Shown here one piece after another: positions 35,764-47,952 of a DNA stretch of 64,000 bases. The number at the start of each line of letters is the position of its first letter. The stretch's first letter is position 1. Under the pieces are notes generated by a model. That model saw only the letters and a program-made list of their open reading frames with translations, was not told where the DNA came from and ran no database searches. The translations under genes and the position numbers were made by a program. Origin of the DNA: Strobilurus pachycystidiatus (taxonomy: Eukaryota; Basidiomycota; Agaricomycetes; Agaricales; Physalacriaceae); the NCBI GenBank assembly GCA_019915135.1, contig JAHLMK010000006.1:2790001-2854000 (forward strand), read 5' to 3'.

Positions 35764-37967
35764 ATGGCCGAATCATGCACGTTCTCTCGCAGCGCCGCTC
35801 ACCAGGAGCTTCTAGACCGTCCAGAGCGGCTCTTGGGGTTCAACGACTCTGTTTCTGGTATGTACTTGTTGCATCACAATTCTGATTCATGAACTCACAT
35901 CTTTCTACAGACATTGTCAACCCTTTCCATGCCAAGCTTGCCGCCGTCCTTGATGATGCCCCCGCCATTATCTCCACCCCCAACGCATCGTATCTTCCCC
36001 GCCCGGACGTCCATAAAACGCAGATTGTGCGCTCGCGCATAGACGGGCGATTTGGTCTAGAGGATCCACGCTTATGGCCGCAGTGGTATACAAAAGATGC
36101 CCCGCATCTTCCGTTCCTCCTCTCCAAGCAGCCGGACTCGCGCATTGGCGAAGACTTATGGGTCGCCTGGACGGACGCTCGTCCCAACGCCGAATGGGTT
36201 GAGGATACGGGGTTCCGCCGTGGTTTTGGGCGCGCCTCACGATATCTCACAGATGGACTGCGCTGTGCGATGGAGAAGTTGGATGTGCTTTACAACCCGG
36301 ACACTTCACCCGCCGAACTCAACGACATCCGGCGAAACTGGCGCGCCAACCTCTTAATTCTGAAGTCGCTGGCCTCAGGCCTCGCCCACCAATCTATGCC
36401 CTTCTCGCGATTCCTCACCGCACTTCGGGATTTTCAGTGGATAGTGCTTGAGATGTTTGCGACTCTCCAGTATACTTCCCTCATACGCCCCTTCCTCCAG
36501 GGGCATTGGGAGCAGAAGGACGTTCAACACCATGGTCTCGATAAATTCTTCATTGGCTGCTTCACCTCCGACACCGCCGTAGCGCTCCGTCTCCAGCTGA
36601 TGAGAGTTCCAGTCTGGGTTGTTCGTCCGATGGATTTTGCAGGTTCTTTCCCTGTCGACTCGCTCGCTGTAATCACCGAGCCAATTGGCATTGTCACTCA
36701 ACTCCCCGCTCGCACCGAAGGTTTCCTTTGGGAGGGGCCGACTGCTAGTGGGACGAAATACAACGCGATTCGGGACGGCGTCAGAGGACGCCAAGGACAC
36801 TTCACTTCACCTTTTGAGTATGACGCTCGCGGTGTTGATCGTCCCGTCCTAGCTCCGCCTGCTCCTTCCTCATCCACTCTACGAACGTCAAGCGCCGCTT
36901 CCCGATCTCGGTCACAGCAAGGTTAGTGCTTCAGACTGGACAGCGTCGTCTCAGACTAATTTGCAATGACAGACATTCGGGGAAAATTGGAATACGCTAC
37001 ACATACTCTCCTCCCTCCTCATGCTTCTGTCTGGTTGGAGGGCGCCAAGCGCGTCGACGCATCTCCCTCGCGCTGTCAAGACAAGCATGAACGCTACTTC
37101 GTGCCTCGCCCCGAACTTTTCAGCGCACTCCAGAGCAACGAGAAAATTCTTACGTATTTGAAGAATTGGCTCTGCCTGCGAGGCGTGGCATTCACGGCGA
37201 TTCAATCCGACTCTCCCTTAGCCATCAGCCATCAAGCATGGCGCACTATGATCGGAGCTTGTTCACTGAATCCTGCAGGTGACGGAAAAGGCATCCACGG
37301 ACATCGGCACCAGAAGCAAGGGGACGAAGTTCGGGCGCTGATAGATTGTGCTTCGAGGGATGTCCCAGCTACCATCAACGAGCATCCAACTTGGTACGGT
37401 CAGACGTGGGGAGAGGAGACGCTGGAGACGGGGTTTGCGATGGGCCGGGAGATCATCTGGGAGGTGAATGAGATCGGGTTTCGAATGGAAATGGCCACCC
37501 TCAACAGTCGCCACTCTCGTATCGTGGATCAGCATGAGCAATACGATTCCGTTCGTGCTTGTTTTCCCATCGGCGCCTCCCCTCTTCACATAATCGATCT
37601 GGGACAGGCAAATCAAGGGTTAGCGGATCTGGACTGGTGGAAACGGGCGCGCTACATCTACGCCTTGTGGGGTGTGATTCGGAATTGGCGCGTGCCACTG
37701 CCAAAGGAGATTTGGGTGGAGGATAAGGACTTCACGACCGGATATACGCAGGAGCAGATGTTAGACTTGGAGAAAGCTTTGATTGGGGTTTACGTGGACA
37801 CTTTCTTCACAACATTCGGACGCGCACCATGTATTCCGCGTCATCTTTCCACTCCACGCTCGACAACTTGGGTGCCCCCGGTCCATCCTCAGATGACGCC
37901 TGGGCCTGGCGGTCGTTGGCGCCCTCATTCAGAGATTCGTGGTCAGATGTGGTTCAAGAACATGTAG
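35764..37967 (+). CDS. Cargo gene of the hAT element, unknown function
   Basis: Three exons, 35764-35857, 35911-36921 and 36973-37967, with introns of 53 and 51 bp and consistent phases, giving about 700 residues. It begins MAESCTFSRSAAHQ; an in-frame ATG at 35722 is an alternative start. No transposase motif, signal peptide or membrane segment is evident. The C-terminal exon has a stretch I recognise only as recurrent in agaricomycete proteins of unknown role that often sit near transposons: a RYFVPRPELFSALQS-like block followed by a KNWLCLRGV-like block. The frame is intact throughout with no decay, unlike the neighbouring transposase. It lies wholly between the element's inverted repeats, so it moves with it. 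Confidence 0.75.
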
Positions 37968-38242
37968 CTTATATTTACTGATTTACTCAGGATTTTGGAC
38001 CTATACTGTACATCTACATACTATGATTTCTTGTGCAATTTGAGCTGAAATCTTGTGAGATTTGGTGCGAGTCTTGGTGAGTACTCATGGCGAGTACTCA
38101 CGTCGCCCTGCTGCTGCTTGTGACCCGTGCCAGGACTCGTATGGACAAGATCCGCGAGTCTCGGGGATCGAGTCCCGCGGGTCCCCGAGGCGAGTCGAGT
38201 CCCGAGTACTCACGGGACCCTTGAGACTCGTGAAGGTCTCTA

Positions 38243-38250
38243 CAGTCGAC
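38243..38250. repeat. Right target-site duplication CAGTCGAC
   Basis: Partner of 33633-33640. The J3 exon resumes within it, in frame. Confidence 0.8.
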
Positions 38251-41200
38251 CTTGTACCGTGCCCACGTTGTTCGTCTCGCAGAGCAGTGTGTCTTAACCC
38301 GCCCACCTTTCCTTTCAGCGGAACGGAACAAACCGACCTTCCAAATCCCGACACTGAAACACGCGCGCGACATGTTTGGTGCGCTCGGAGACATTCCTAA
38401 AACCCTCAAAGCATTCCGACAGCACTCTGCCTCCCTCAAGCACTTTGTTGCAAGCGAACCGGCCCCGTTCGCGGAAGCACCTGATTCCTGTTCAGATCTC
38501 GGTCTCGCTGCTATTACTAACGCCTATCAGATCTCCCTCTCTGCTTTGCATTCCTCCACATTCCTCCTTCGAGTAACCATTTTTGCTGACCTACTGAGAG
38601 CACAACTCGTAAATTGATTCTCATGTTGCGCTTCTACCACCCACTCATGGCAATCTCTCAGACACCCGATTTGATTCCTGTTGAGAGTTTGGCGTCGTAC
38701 GTCCCATCAATAATTCATGACCGTCCCACCGTTGAATCAACCATCGTAGGTTGGGTGAAAAGGGCGCGCACCCAGTTCTAGGGGACCTCGAAAGTGAACA
38801 CGCCAGCTCTTATGGCCACTTTCCCGACTTTTACCATTTCCTCGCCATTTCCCCCATCTTCCTCTTCACACCTGTCGTCAAGAAGCTGAGGCAAATGTCG
38901 TCACTGGCCATGCTGCAGGTATGTTCCACTGCCATCCATATACCAGGACATTCTGACCCCCTCAGTTGGCCGACTTGTTCCATCACTACAAAAACCCAGG
39001 CTCAGACCTCCTTCATGCGCTCGAGCGCGCTGCCTTTACATGCGTCTACACCATTGCCTACAACGGCACTGACCTCAGAACAGCCGTCGCTCAGCTCTTG
39101 ATTGCTGTTGAAGAACACCTACCCTTTCTGCCGGACGCACAACACGAACTCTGGTATGCCGGGCTCCTCTCCGCCATTACCGATGAAGCCGCCTCCGCCC
39201 CTCCGCTCAAATCCCCGCGGGGTCCAATGCCCGAAGACGGCACGGCGCATCCTGCAGCCTCTGAACCTCACGGAGCCAAAGCTCCTCTGGCTATCCTTCC
39301 ATCTTCGTCCCAAACCCACCTCCCCTCGACTTCGTCAATTGAGGCTCACCGCGTCTCCCAAACACCTTCCCCACGCCCTCAACCCGATGCCTCGGAGGAC
39401 CGCCACCCATCGCCCAACAGTGACAGAGCTCCCACAGCCAGAGCCAGCACCGTTCTCACGGTTACCGCCGTTCCGCCACCCCGAGCTGCAGAACGCAGGG
39501 TTGCCAAACCTCAATCTGCCGGCCATGTCATGCCACCTTCCACTAAGGTGAAGACGAAAAGCAAGAGAAAGGCACCTGACACCCTCACTTTTTTGCTACC
39601 TCCTCGCGTCGCATTTGAACATGCGTCGCTCGTTGAGCGCAAAACCATTTGCCTCCGGGCCGAACGCATCTCCGAGTCGCTCATGCACTGCGCCATCATC
39701 GTGCCAGCCCTCCCTCCTCCAGCCTCCGAAGAGGTGGTCGGCGTTCGAACAACAAAGCGCACGCAGGTAGGGTTCAGTTTGCCACTTGTAATCCCTCCTA
39801 TTCCTCCCTCTCACACCCTGACACACAGCGATCAGCGCCGTTTGGACTGCCCTTGTTCGACGCCGAACGCCAACAGTGGGTCATCGAACAAGTCCGCGTA
39901 CTGCAACACTATGTCGGTCATTCCTCCTCCCATATCGCCTCGCCGCTCACCCAGCTCCAGGCTCCGCTTTTCTCCTTACGTATCCGCGGATTGCTTTCCG
40001 CTCACCATATGTGCCCCCTCGCAACGTTGCCTCAGTCCGCGCCGTCAGCAGATGGCCCTGTCATCTCTCGTCGGTCAAGCGATGACTGGTTAAACCTCAC
40101 CCGCCTCCAGAAATTAGACCTTGCATCCCAGACCGTCCTCCACATCCACTGTTCCACTAAAAGGCCGCATTCAGCCTCTGGACCCATCTCTGCCGCACTC
40201 TTCACTCACTGGGTCGATGTCAATGCCCCACACTCCGCTACTTGTTTGTCCCTTTTCCGATTGCCGTCTGCTCCACTTCTTAACCTTTTCTCTCCCAGAC
40301 CCGCTCCTCAGAGACTTTGTCGACCTACAGGACGCAGACCTACCTGGGTACCACCGTGATCTGACGATCATGCAGGTACTGGCGGAGATGGCCCTCGGCG
40401 ACAAGGGCAATGTTGTCAATCTCATTGACATCCCACAGGACGAGACGGCCCCGAGCACCATGCCCCCCCTCACCAAGTAGGATGTCACTACCTCTCCTCT
40501 CTCACATCTTAACTCTTCTCTTTCATAGGTCCCTGTGTCAGATAAAGTTTGTCTTGAGAGATACCGCCACTATCTTCCCGGCCGCATCTTGTCGCATTGA
40601 TGTGACGCAGGGATTATACTGGCAGTTACTCGGTGGTGAGGGATCTGACACTGACCTGCACCATGATGCCAGCGGCCTTGCAACCGCCGTCTTACTCGTC
40701 AAAGGGAAGAAGCTCTGGCTCCCCGTCAAAAGAGCCTTTGACCCGAATCAACCAGTCCCTTTCTGTCAACTGTGGTCTGGAGAACAGGCTCGCACGAAAT
40801 ACAGCGACATGGTCACGACGGCCATCTACATGAAGCCAGGGGATGTAGTGTAAGCTCAAACCACACACGGAACCCTATTTTTTTTTTTTGTCTTTTCGCT
40901 AAACTTTGTGTCAGTGTCATGCCCCCCGGTACCGAGCATTACGTTCTCAACCTCACAGACTGTGCCATGCGGGGGGCGCAGTTCCTCAACCGATTCGTCA
41001 TGCGGCGGGCACTGCCCTCACTCATTCACACAACGGTCATCGATTATTCGGTGACCAACATCACCCACACTGAGACATGGGCTATATATGCCCGCTTCCT
41101 CGTTTGTTGGTGCAAGCGTTGTTTGATCGGTACTATCGCCCCACCTATTAATCCGGCTACCACTAAAAAACTTTCAGGTGAAGTCGACGAAGAATATGTG

Positions 41201-42110
41201 CCGCCACCCGACCAGTTCTCTGGCCTTGTCGACATCCTATATCTCGGGCTGACCGTTCTTACCGCTGTCCTCTTCCTTGGTCCAGATAAACACAGTAGTG
41301 TTTTTGTTGAGTGTCACATTGCGACGACAGTTTTCAAAGACTTCGTCCAATGGCACCGTGCGCGCTACACCGTGACATGCATCCACAACGTCTTCTCCGA
41401 TGTTCCCCGCATGTTTTATCAAAACATTTGGGGATACTTCGCCATCGTCCGCCGTAACTTTAACAATTTCAGCGACATTGAAGATACTCCGCAGCGCATT
41501 GAACCAGTGGCACTTCGCAAGGCAATGAACGATCTTTGGGCTACAGTTTTCCAGGTCACATTCTCCTTCGACGAACCCATCGACCTTCCGTCCGACCCCG
41601 TTCCACCCGAACTCCTCTTTCCGTACCTCGAAGGCAAAGTTACTGCGGTCGCGCAGCCTCCGGCAGCCCGCTCGCCCTCCCCCACCCCCTCGCCCTCTGC
41701 CACCCTCGAAGACGTGGTCACCCTGCTCCCCATTGATCCTATGGAAGCGCATACGGCTGAAAAGGCCATCCTCGCACAGGCAGGACCCAAAGCGACCGTC
41801 CACAATGTAGGCCACACAGGAGAAACAGATGTGGGACGGGATCTCGATCAGGATGGGTCCGCCGCTCTCAGCCGCCTCGCCTTGTCTTCCCAGCAAACGG
41901 AAAAGGCACCCGCGGAAGGCTCCCGTCGCTCGACGAGAAAGCGTCGGAACCCCGACGCAGCATCCGATCAGACCCAGAAACGGGGGCGACATTAATTAGG
42001 CAGCCAACTATCTGTAACCTATCCTCACACGTGCTATGAAATCATGATTAGTGTACCGATTATTTCTTCCCATGCACAACCAACATCGACCAACAGCCTT
42101 TGGCCGGCGC

Positions 42111-43496
42111 ATGGCTATGCGCCTTACCTCAAGCAAACCCAAAGAACCGGCACCAACGCCCGGACCCATAGTCACCACTAAAGAAAACCAGTTAACAGCC
42201 CCCCTTGCGGTGCGTTCCACCCGAACTCGACCCATCCGCCATCTGACCGCGAACCATTGCAGAACGATGCTGATTCGGGCAAGGAAACTCCTGCCAATCT
42301 TCACCCTCTTCCTATCTCGCGCCGACAACCTCAACCGTTTCCCGTCGCGCGTTCACCCAAGAAATCACCGTCCAAGTCAAAGGCTCGTTTGGCCAAACAG
42401 TCGTCTACCGTTGTTCGCGGTAATATCGGGTTACGCGTCGTGTCCTCGGACGAGTCCTCCTCTGAAGAGGGCTTTGAACCCTTGAACACAAACCCCCCTA
42501 CGACGTACGGTGCGAGGTGAAACTATCCAAACTCAGCCTTTTTACTATCTGACAGCTCCACCGTCGCAGTCCCAAACCAGACTCTGATGGGGATCTAGAT
42601 GCCTGTTCGTCTCATCCACACTTTCCCCTAACTTGTCTGAACTGCGGCAGGCTTCCTTGACCCCGACGTTGATCCAAAGGACTTGTGTCCTTATTGCGAC
42701 GAGCTCCTCCCCACCCTATGTTCACCTCGATTAGGTCAAATGTTCGACCATGTCCGCCGTCAGTCCTCCCCTCACCCCCGCCCGACAAACCCATTGGGCA
42801 GGAATGCGCCCATGCAGTTGTTTATCTCAGTATGTACCCGCCATCGCTTCGAAACAAAGCTCCTGCCGGAAGCGAAGAGGCACGGTTGGCCCGAGCATAT
42901 TGATTTTGCCAGCCTCCATCGGCGTGTGCAGGAGAAACTCCCGCAACTGGCCCTACTTATCGCCGACCCAGGCCAAAGGGATGGAAACTTCTTCTGGCAA
43001 GAAGCCACCCGCGAAGTCCGTGAGAAGGGCAAAGCGGGCATGGCGTCCATACACAATCAGCTTGCCAACCTTGAGAAGATGCAGGCGGGATAGTGAGTGC
43101 CTACCCACAGGTTCTGATCCGCTGACCAGTCATCGATGTAGTTACGGGGAACAAGGATTTGTCGTCATGTGGAAAGCCCTCTCGGCACTTCTACCCTCCA
43201 GTCGCCCTCCGCCTGAGCCCATGGCCCGCCAACAATTTCTCGAGCGAGTACTTTTGCCGGAGCTTGCCATGCGGCTCATCAAGGAGGATCAAGACATTGT
43301 CAGTGACCTCGACGCTATCCAAATCCTTCGTGACAGCAGCGCATACGGTGTCGCCATGTTCCCTTATGAATCAGATGACGGTGCGGATAATCCCACAGAC
43401 GAGGTCATCGTTAAGAGGACCGAGGCGTCCAACCCTCATAAACGGGTAAGGCCCAGGGCGAAACCGGTTGGGAAAGGGGCCTGGCCCTCCATTTAA
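42111..43496 (+). CDS. RTC4-domain protein
   Basis: Five proposed exons: 42111-42209, 42263-42516, 42570-42604, 42651-43092 and 43142-43496, with introns of 46-53 bp that keep one frame. The N-terminal third is disordered, basic and serine-rich (SPKKSPSKSKARLAK, SSDESSSEEG). The rest matches the pattern I know for the RTC4 domain: DLCPYCDELLP, NPLGRNAP, CTRHRFETKLLPEAKRHGWP, ADPGQRDG, YGEQGFVVMW, then FLERVLLPELAMRLI and SSAYGVAMFP. RTC4 was named from a yeast screen as restriction of telomere capping 4; its biochemical role is unclear and the domain is expanded in mushroom fungi. It starts 115 bp after J3 ends, in the same direction. Family call from memory of the domain pattern. Confidence 0.75.
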
Positions 43497-44613
43497 TTAT
43501 TTCCCCAGTACCTCTCTCGCATCCCAAAGTGCTCCAAACCCTCTGAATAAGTACACTTACAGAGCATACATCGTCGGCGTCTGCCACTGTGATGGGCCAC
43601 TGGGGCGGTGGGCCCTCGGGACACAATGCTGATGCCCACCAAGCAGCATACTCGTCCTTCAAGATTCTGTCCACCAAACGACTCTCGGTTCGGGTCATGT
43701 GAGAAACACGCGTTTGCTTTCCAAAAGCTGTGCATCATTATGCTGTGCTCTTTCATTGAAAGCGCTCCAGCTTCCCATCTCGAAGCATGCGCGTCTTGTA
43801 AGCAGAAATGCGAGATTCTTCATTCTCGGGCTATGCCCACGGTGATTGTGCGCTTCCCTCCCTTGCAACCGACACCAGGCCCCCTGAGAAGGCGTGAGAA
43901 GCCTCTTTCACAACGGGTTTCGACCACACGCGCAAGGTCCACGTCAATGTTGTTCCGTCTTCCTGAATCTGTCAAGTGTATCAGCGAGCGCCAAAGAGTC
44001 CATTAAAGGCATGACACATCTGCCTTCATCACGGAAGTTACAGGCATACTCGTCGCGGACAACAAGAAAAAAAGAAAAACCTTCACAAAGCACAGCCCAA
44101 ACTGTGCGCCGAAATTGCAACTCCCCAAGTGAGGAAACCCTAACTACGAGCGACATACCAAATACACACAGCAACTTGAAAACCCTCATTGTGTACGGAC
44201 GGTCGCAGGCCCAGGGCTTGTACCAAATGGAGCAGGGAAACCAACGGGCCAAAGGCTGGCATCTTGCAGCGCAACGGAGATGGTCACTACGGTAAAGGAG
44301 CTCCGCCAGGGGCTGCTGAGGACATTGGCAAACGGTCGGAAAATGCCATGCGAGGCCCTCGCGCACACGCCTCCCTCTGGAACTGTAGAAAAGATCCGCT
44401 GTTGCGCAGCAAAGCGAATGTGCAGCATGCGGCCTGTGTCTCGCTGCCCAATATGCTCTATTCTGAACGTTCGCCAATCAGACGCTCCGTCCCAGAAGCC
44501 AGCAACCCTGATTACCCTATAAGAACAACCCCACCCCGGCCCATCCTTATCCGAGCAGAACGGCACAGTTAAAAGACCTCTTTGGGCAGCCTCCCTGGCA
44601 GTATGGCAATTTG
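43497..44613. other. No gene resolved
   Basis: A minus-strand segment around 43563-43700 reads ESRLVDRILKDEYAAWW and ends at a GTAAGT donor; it could be an exon of an unrecognised gene or a remote exon of S-C. Other frames on both strands overlap each other and look like chance. Confidence 0.4.
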
Positions 44614-47416
44614 TCAAACGGGACTAGAACAAGGCTCCATGCAGTACAGAAGCCCAGGCGACGGACTCGCCTCACCCACAATCTCTTCCCATCTTTTGAG
44701 ACAGGCAGTGAGTTCTTCCTTGAATTGAGAGAGCGCTTCTTCCCCCATCACCTCCCCCAACCCCTCCTTCTCCATCACCCTTTGCGCGACTTCCATGATG
44801 TTTGAATCTACTATCATTGATTTTGTGTGCTCTTCCAAGCCGCTGCGCATCCATCGCAGGTCTCCCGCCACCCTCTGCATAATCTGTTGCAGTGTCATTG
44901 CTTCTGAATGACTGGCCGTGAACCCCCCCAACTCACCGACTTTGCCGGCACAGTCTTTAAGACCGTTTGTTCCCATCTAACCGCGTTTGCCTTCATTTTC
45001 GCAATAGCCCCTGCAACTAACTTGCGTCGGCCCTCAATGCGCATGTCCGGTCACTCACGTTGTAAAGATTTCCCCTCCAATGGTGCCTGGAAGAATCGTC
45101 TCAAGTCTTGGGACTGCAAAGCTTGCACCTGACCTCCGGCGTCCTTGCGGTCCTCCTGCTCAAATATACTGACCGCTCCTACAACCTCATTAGTTGTGTT
45201 CCTCACGGAGAGAATCCCAACCTTTATCTTCTTCATCTACGTCCGACTCTGAGTCAGAGTCATCCTCTGGGGCGTTTGGCAGCTCCCGTTGGATTTCCTG
45301 GTTGTCAAACAGTTCTGCAGGGGGTGGTAATCGGCCAAATACATCGGTATTCCGCGGAAATACCGCCCAATGCTCGCCCCATGCCTTTAGGAAACATCGC
45401 ACCTCATTGCTGCTGGCAGCCTCAGGCCATTCAATGCGGATACACCTGCCTGATACCCAAGTTTCCACGTCAGTCAGAGATATGCTCCTGACGTTCGCGT
45501 CGGCCCCCGCGCTGACTGCGGCCGTTATCATATAAGGTATACTGGTCCGCTGAAAGCATAAGTTAGCGGGACACGGCCAACAAACCTCACATGCGCACCA
45601 GAAACATGTCCTTTGCTACACGCAAGATGTCCTCGGGCACCAAGCTCCTCCTGTCAGTGTATTCGCCCCCCTTGAAATCATGCTCTACCATTCCCCGATC
45701 CCAGTGTCGAAGGCCGTCCGCCAGTCGCCGGCCAAGGCCCGCGACATCGGCATCACATTGCATGTTTAGGGCTTCCCTCAGCCAAGCCTTACGTGAACCA
45801 ATCGAGGGCATCCCGAACTTGTACCATCCCGTGGTTGGCCGGCCGGGCCCTGTCCCCCGGACCTCGACAAAGAAGCGTTTCAAGGATGGCAATTCCTCGC
45901 ACATCGGCACAACCAATTTTTGATGCAGGTGGGCAAGGAGAAGAAGCTTGCGAACCATCACCATCGACAATGTTTCGCCTGTGCCCATGGGTGCATCCCT
46001 GTATATAGCCAATGCCAACCGCACCAGATGGACATCCTTGGCGGACGGTGCATCCTCTTGGATGCTTCCTGACTCCAAAGTCATAACAATAGACCAAACG
46101 CCTGCACATAACTCACCATGTTCCCTGACTATTACTTGCACCATCTCCTCCACCACTGCAACGTCGAGCCCTAGCACTCCGGCCAAAGCGGTATTGCTAC
46201 ATGTCCCGCCTAACACCACTCTGCCACTCGACACACGAGTATAGACGTACTTTTGGCCCCAGTCATACGCGCCTCTGAGGTTATTGAAGACAAGGCATCC
46301 CAACTCCTCCAGCACGGCGCCGACGCTTGACTCCGCACCCCCACATCGATGCAACACCCCTGCCAGGCGGTTAGATGGCACGAAGTCCAACGCACGCCAG
46401 TCCACATGAGCGAATACCTTCTCATCGATCAGTGCCGGATGTTCCCACTTTACGTGTCACGCACCAATGCTGGCCACAATCCATGCGTACCGTCACTCTT
46501 GAGAGGTGTATGCGACAGTAAAAGGTGAAGCAGGTGTGGGACGGGCGGCAGGCAAGTGGCGCTCAGCTTCGGCCAACACGTCCACATAGCCTCTTTCACC
46601 AGACTCGCCAACGTATCGTCTGCCATAACATCGCCCTGCAATGCGGCCTTTTCGTACATCGGGCCGACCATCTGTCTCCAATCCTCATCAAAGTGGACGT
46701 TGGGACGACCCATTGCCCCCCCCACATCCCCTCCTGCCTCGGCCTCTAGTACGCGGTCCATCGCCATCCACGCCTTGGTTGAGGATTCATCGTGCGCCGC
46801 CCGGAACGTACGTGTCATACCCAAGATCATTGAAAGAACGCACGCCAGCACATCATGGTACCCGTGGGCCCACTGCAGCTTTCGGACCAACCACTCAAGC
46901 TTGCCCTCCCTCAGCGCGGCACGCCAATAAGGAACCTTGTACAACACCCGGAGCACGTCCTTCAAGACTTCACACTCCAAGGTCGCCAAATGAGCTATGG
47001 CACCAACATCCTGCGGTCAAACATCAATCTACGTGGATGGGAGCTTTTGTCGCAGCTCACTGGTGCCACCTGTGCGTCCAAGTCCAATCCATTTTTAAGA
47101 CGCTCCTCCGACCCGCCAGTATAATCCTGATACGGAAATGTCACGTATCAGAACAGAGTCAGAAACTAACGCACCTTTATGTCCACGTCTGCCGCAAGAG
47201 TGTGAGCCTCAGCACCGGCATCCTCTGCTTCCTGGCCACCAGTATAATCCTGATACACAAATGTCACGTATCAGAACAGAAACAGAAAAGCAACTAACGC
47301 ACCTTTATGTCCACGTCGGACGCACGAGTGTGGCCCTCAGCACCGGCATCCTCTGCTTCCTGGCCACCTACGCTCACCGTGTCTGCCACACCATTTTCCA
47401 CTCGCGGTCTTTTCAT
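44614..47416 (-). CDS. S-family protein S-C, unrecognised family
   Basis: Third lineage of the S family. Proposed exons: 47416-47303, 47249-47175, 47126-47061, 47010-46465, 46417-45599, 45549-45207, 45155-45059, then smaller exons to 44614. Most introns are 47-53 bp. It starts MKRPRVENG, a likely nuclear-import signal. Exons 2 and 3 arose by tandem duplication (DYTGGQEAEDAGAE). The body carries the family blocks HVDWRAL, NLRGAYDWGQKYVY, LALAIYRDAP and LAHLHQKLVVPMCEE, then TDVETWVSGR. Beyond the S-B end it has an acidic stretch (EDDSDSESDVDEEDKG) and a helical tail (GLEEHTKSMIVDSN, EEALSQFKEELTACLKRWEE), probably coiled coil. No catalytic motif is seen; function unknown. The last two exon joins are less certain. 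Confidence 0.7.
47121..47370. repeat. Tandem duplication of an exon-intron unit in S-C
   Basis: A 123-bp unit is repeated (exon starts at 47249 and 47126). It contains the coding part GGQEAEDAGAE...DVDIK and the intron beginning GTGCGTTAG and ending GTATCAG. Both copies keep phase 0, so the protein gains about 25 residues. Confidence 0.88.
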
Positions 47417-47952
47417 GAACCCTTCGTCCACGTCTTTGCTCTTTTCCCGTGTTCTTTTGAGTTGTCGCTACATGACGGTCATCAGCCAGTGGTCTCTTCA
47501 TACGCCACGCCATACACACGTCAACACCACTAGCCAATGGCGGCTTAACGCTATCGCCTGGCTGCAACATGTATACCTGCGTCCTATACCATATATTCGC
47601 GCTCCCCTCGACAGGTTCCATTGCAGGGACACCAGCCGTAACAGCGACAAAGTCCTACCCTACATGTCAGCCCGCAAACTCCCTTTCCCTTCCAAACATT
47701 TTCGCCACTTACCGGGCATACCACACCCAGCGGGACGGTCTGAGACACCCATTCAGTGAGGGGTCATCGACAATCCTTGTATATGGAGACTTACCCCAAC
47801 CCATGTCCCGACTGGCTCATGATGGTCACTTTCAATGGGATCGTCTTCCATGACGGCGAGAAGCAGGAAAACGAAACTTGTATTTACTTGGGAAACACAG
47901 GGGAATACATCCACGTGACTTACTTGTCTTTAGCAACAAGTCACGTGGCACT

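Larger units (their letters stand above)
33641..38242. mobile_element. hAT-type DNA transposon with cargo gene
   Basis: A 4.6 kb insertion inside a J3 exon. Terminal inverted repeats: TAAGGACCTTCACGAGTC at 33644-33661 against GACTCGTGAAGGTCTCTA at 38225-38242 (16 of 18 pair). Both subterminal zones are packed with GAGTACTC/ACTCGAG motifs (33665-33860 and 38065-38220), plausible transposase binding sites. Inside are the 3' half of a hAT transposase gene on the minus strand and an intact-looking three-exon gene on the plus strand. The flanking 8-bp duplication (7 of 8 identical) and the restored host reading frame make the borders secure. The missing N-terminal half of the transposase suggests a non-autonomous element. 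Confidence 0.9.
33322..41995 (+). pseudogene. J3: JmjC-fold family gene split by a hAT element
   Basis: J3 begins 63 bp after J2. Exon 1 (33322 on, MTDQLIVRARLD) and part of exon 2 reach 33640, where a 4.6 kb element intervenes; the exon resumes at 38251. Removing the element and one target copy restores the reading AMQS-T-LYRAHVV in frame. Later exons include 38966-39766 (LADLFHHY, then Pro/Ser-rich) and 39829 on, and the C-terminal half runs to 41995. The JmjC-like core is the best preserved in the window: LHHDASGL supplies HxD, and MPPGTEHYVLNL supplies the distal histidine in the usual P-G-x-x-H-x-V-x-N context. The tail is basic (RRSTRKRR, QKRGRH), suggesting a nuclear protein. Apart from the insertion I see no disabling change, so it may have been active until recently. 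Confidence 0.78.

Noticed and set aside
43608..44295. Plus-strand frames with a CxxCxxxC pattern
   Set aside because: No zinc-cluster spacing that I recognise, no splice-consistent continuation, and overlap with equally open minus-strand frames.
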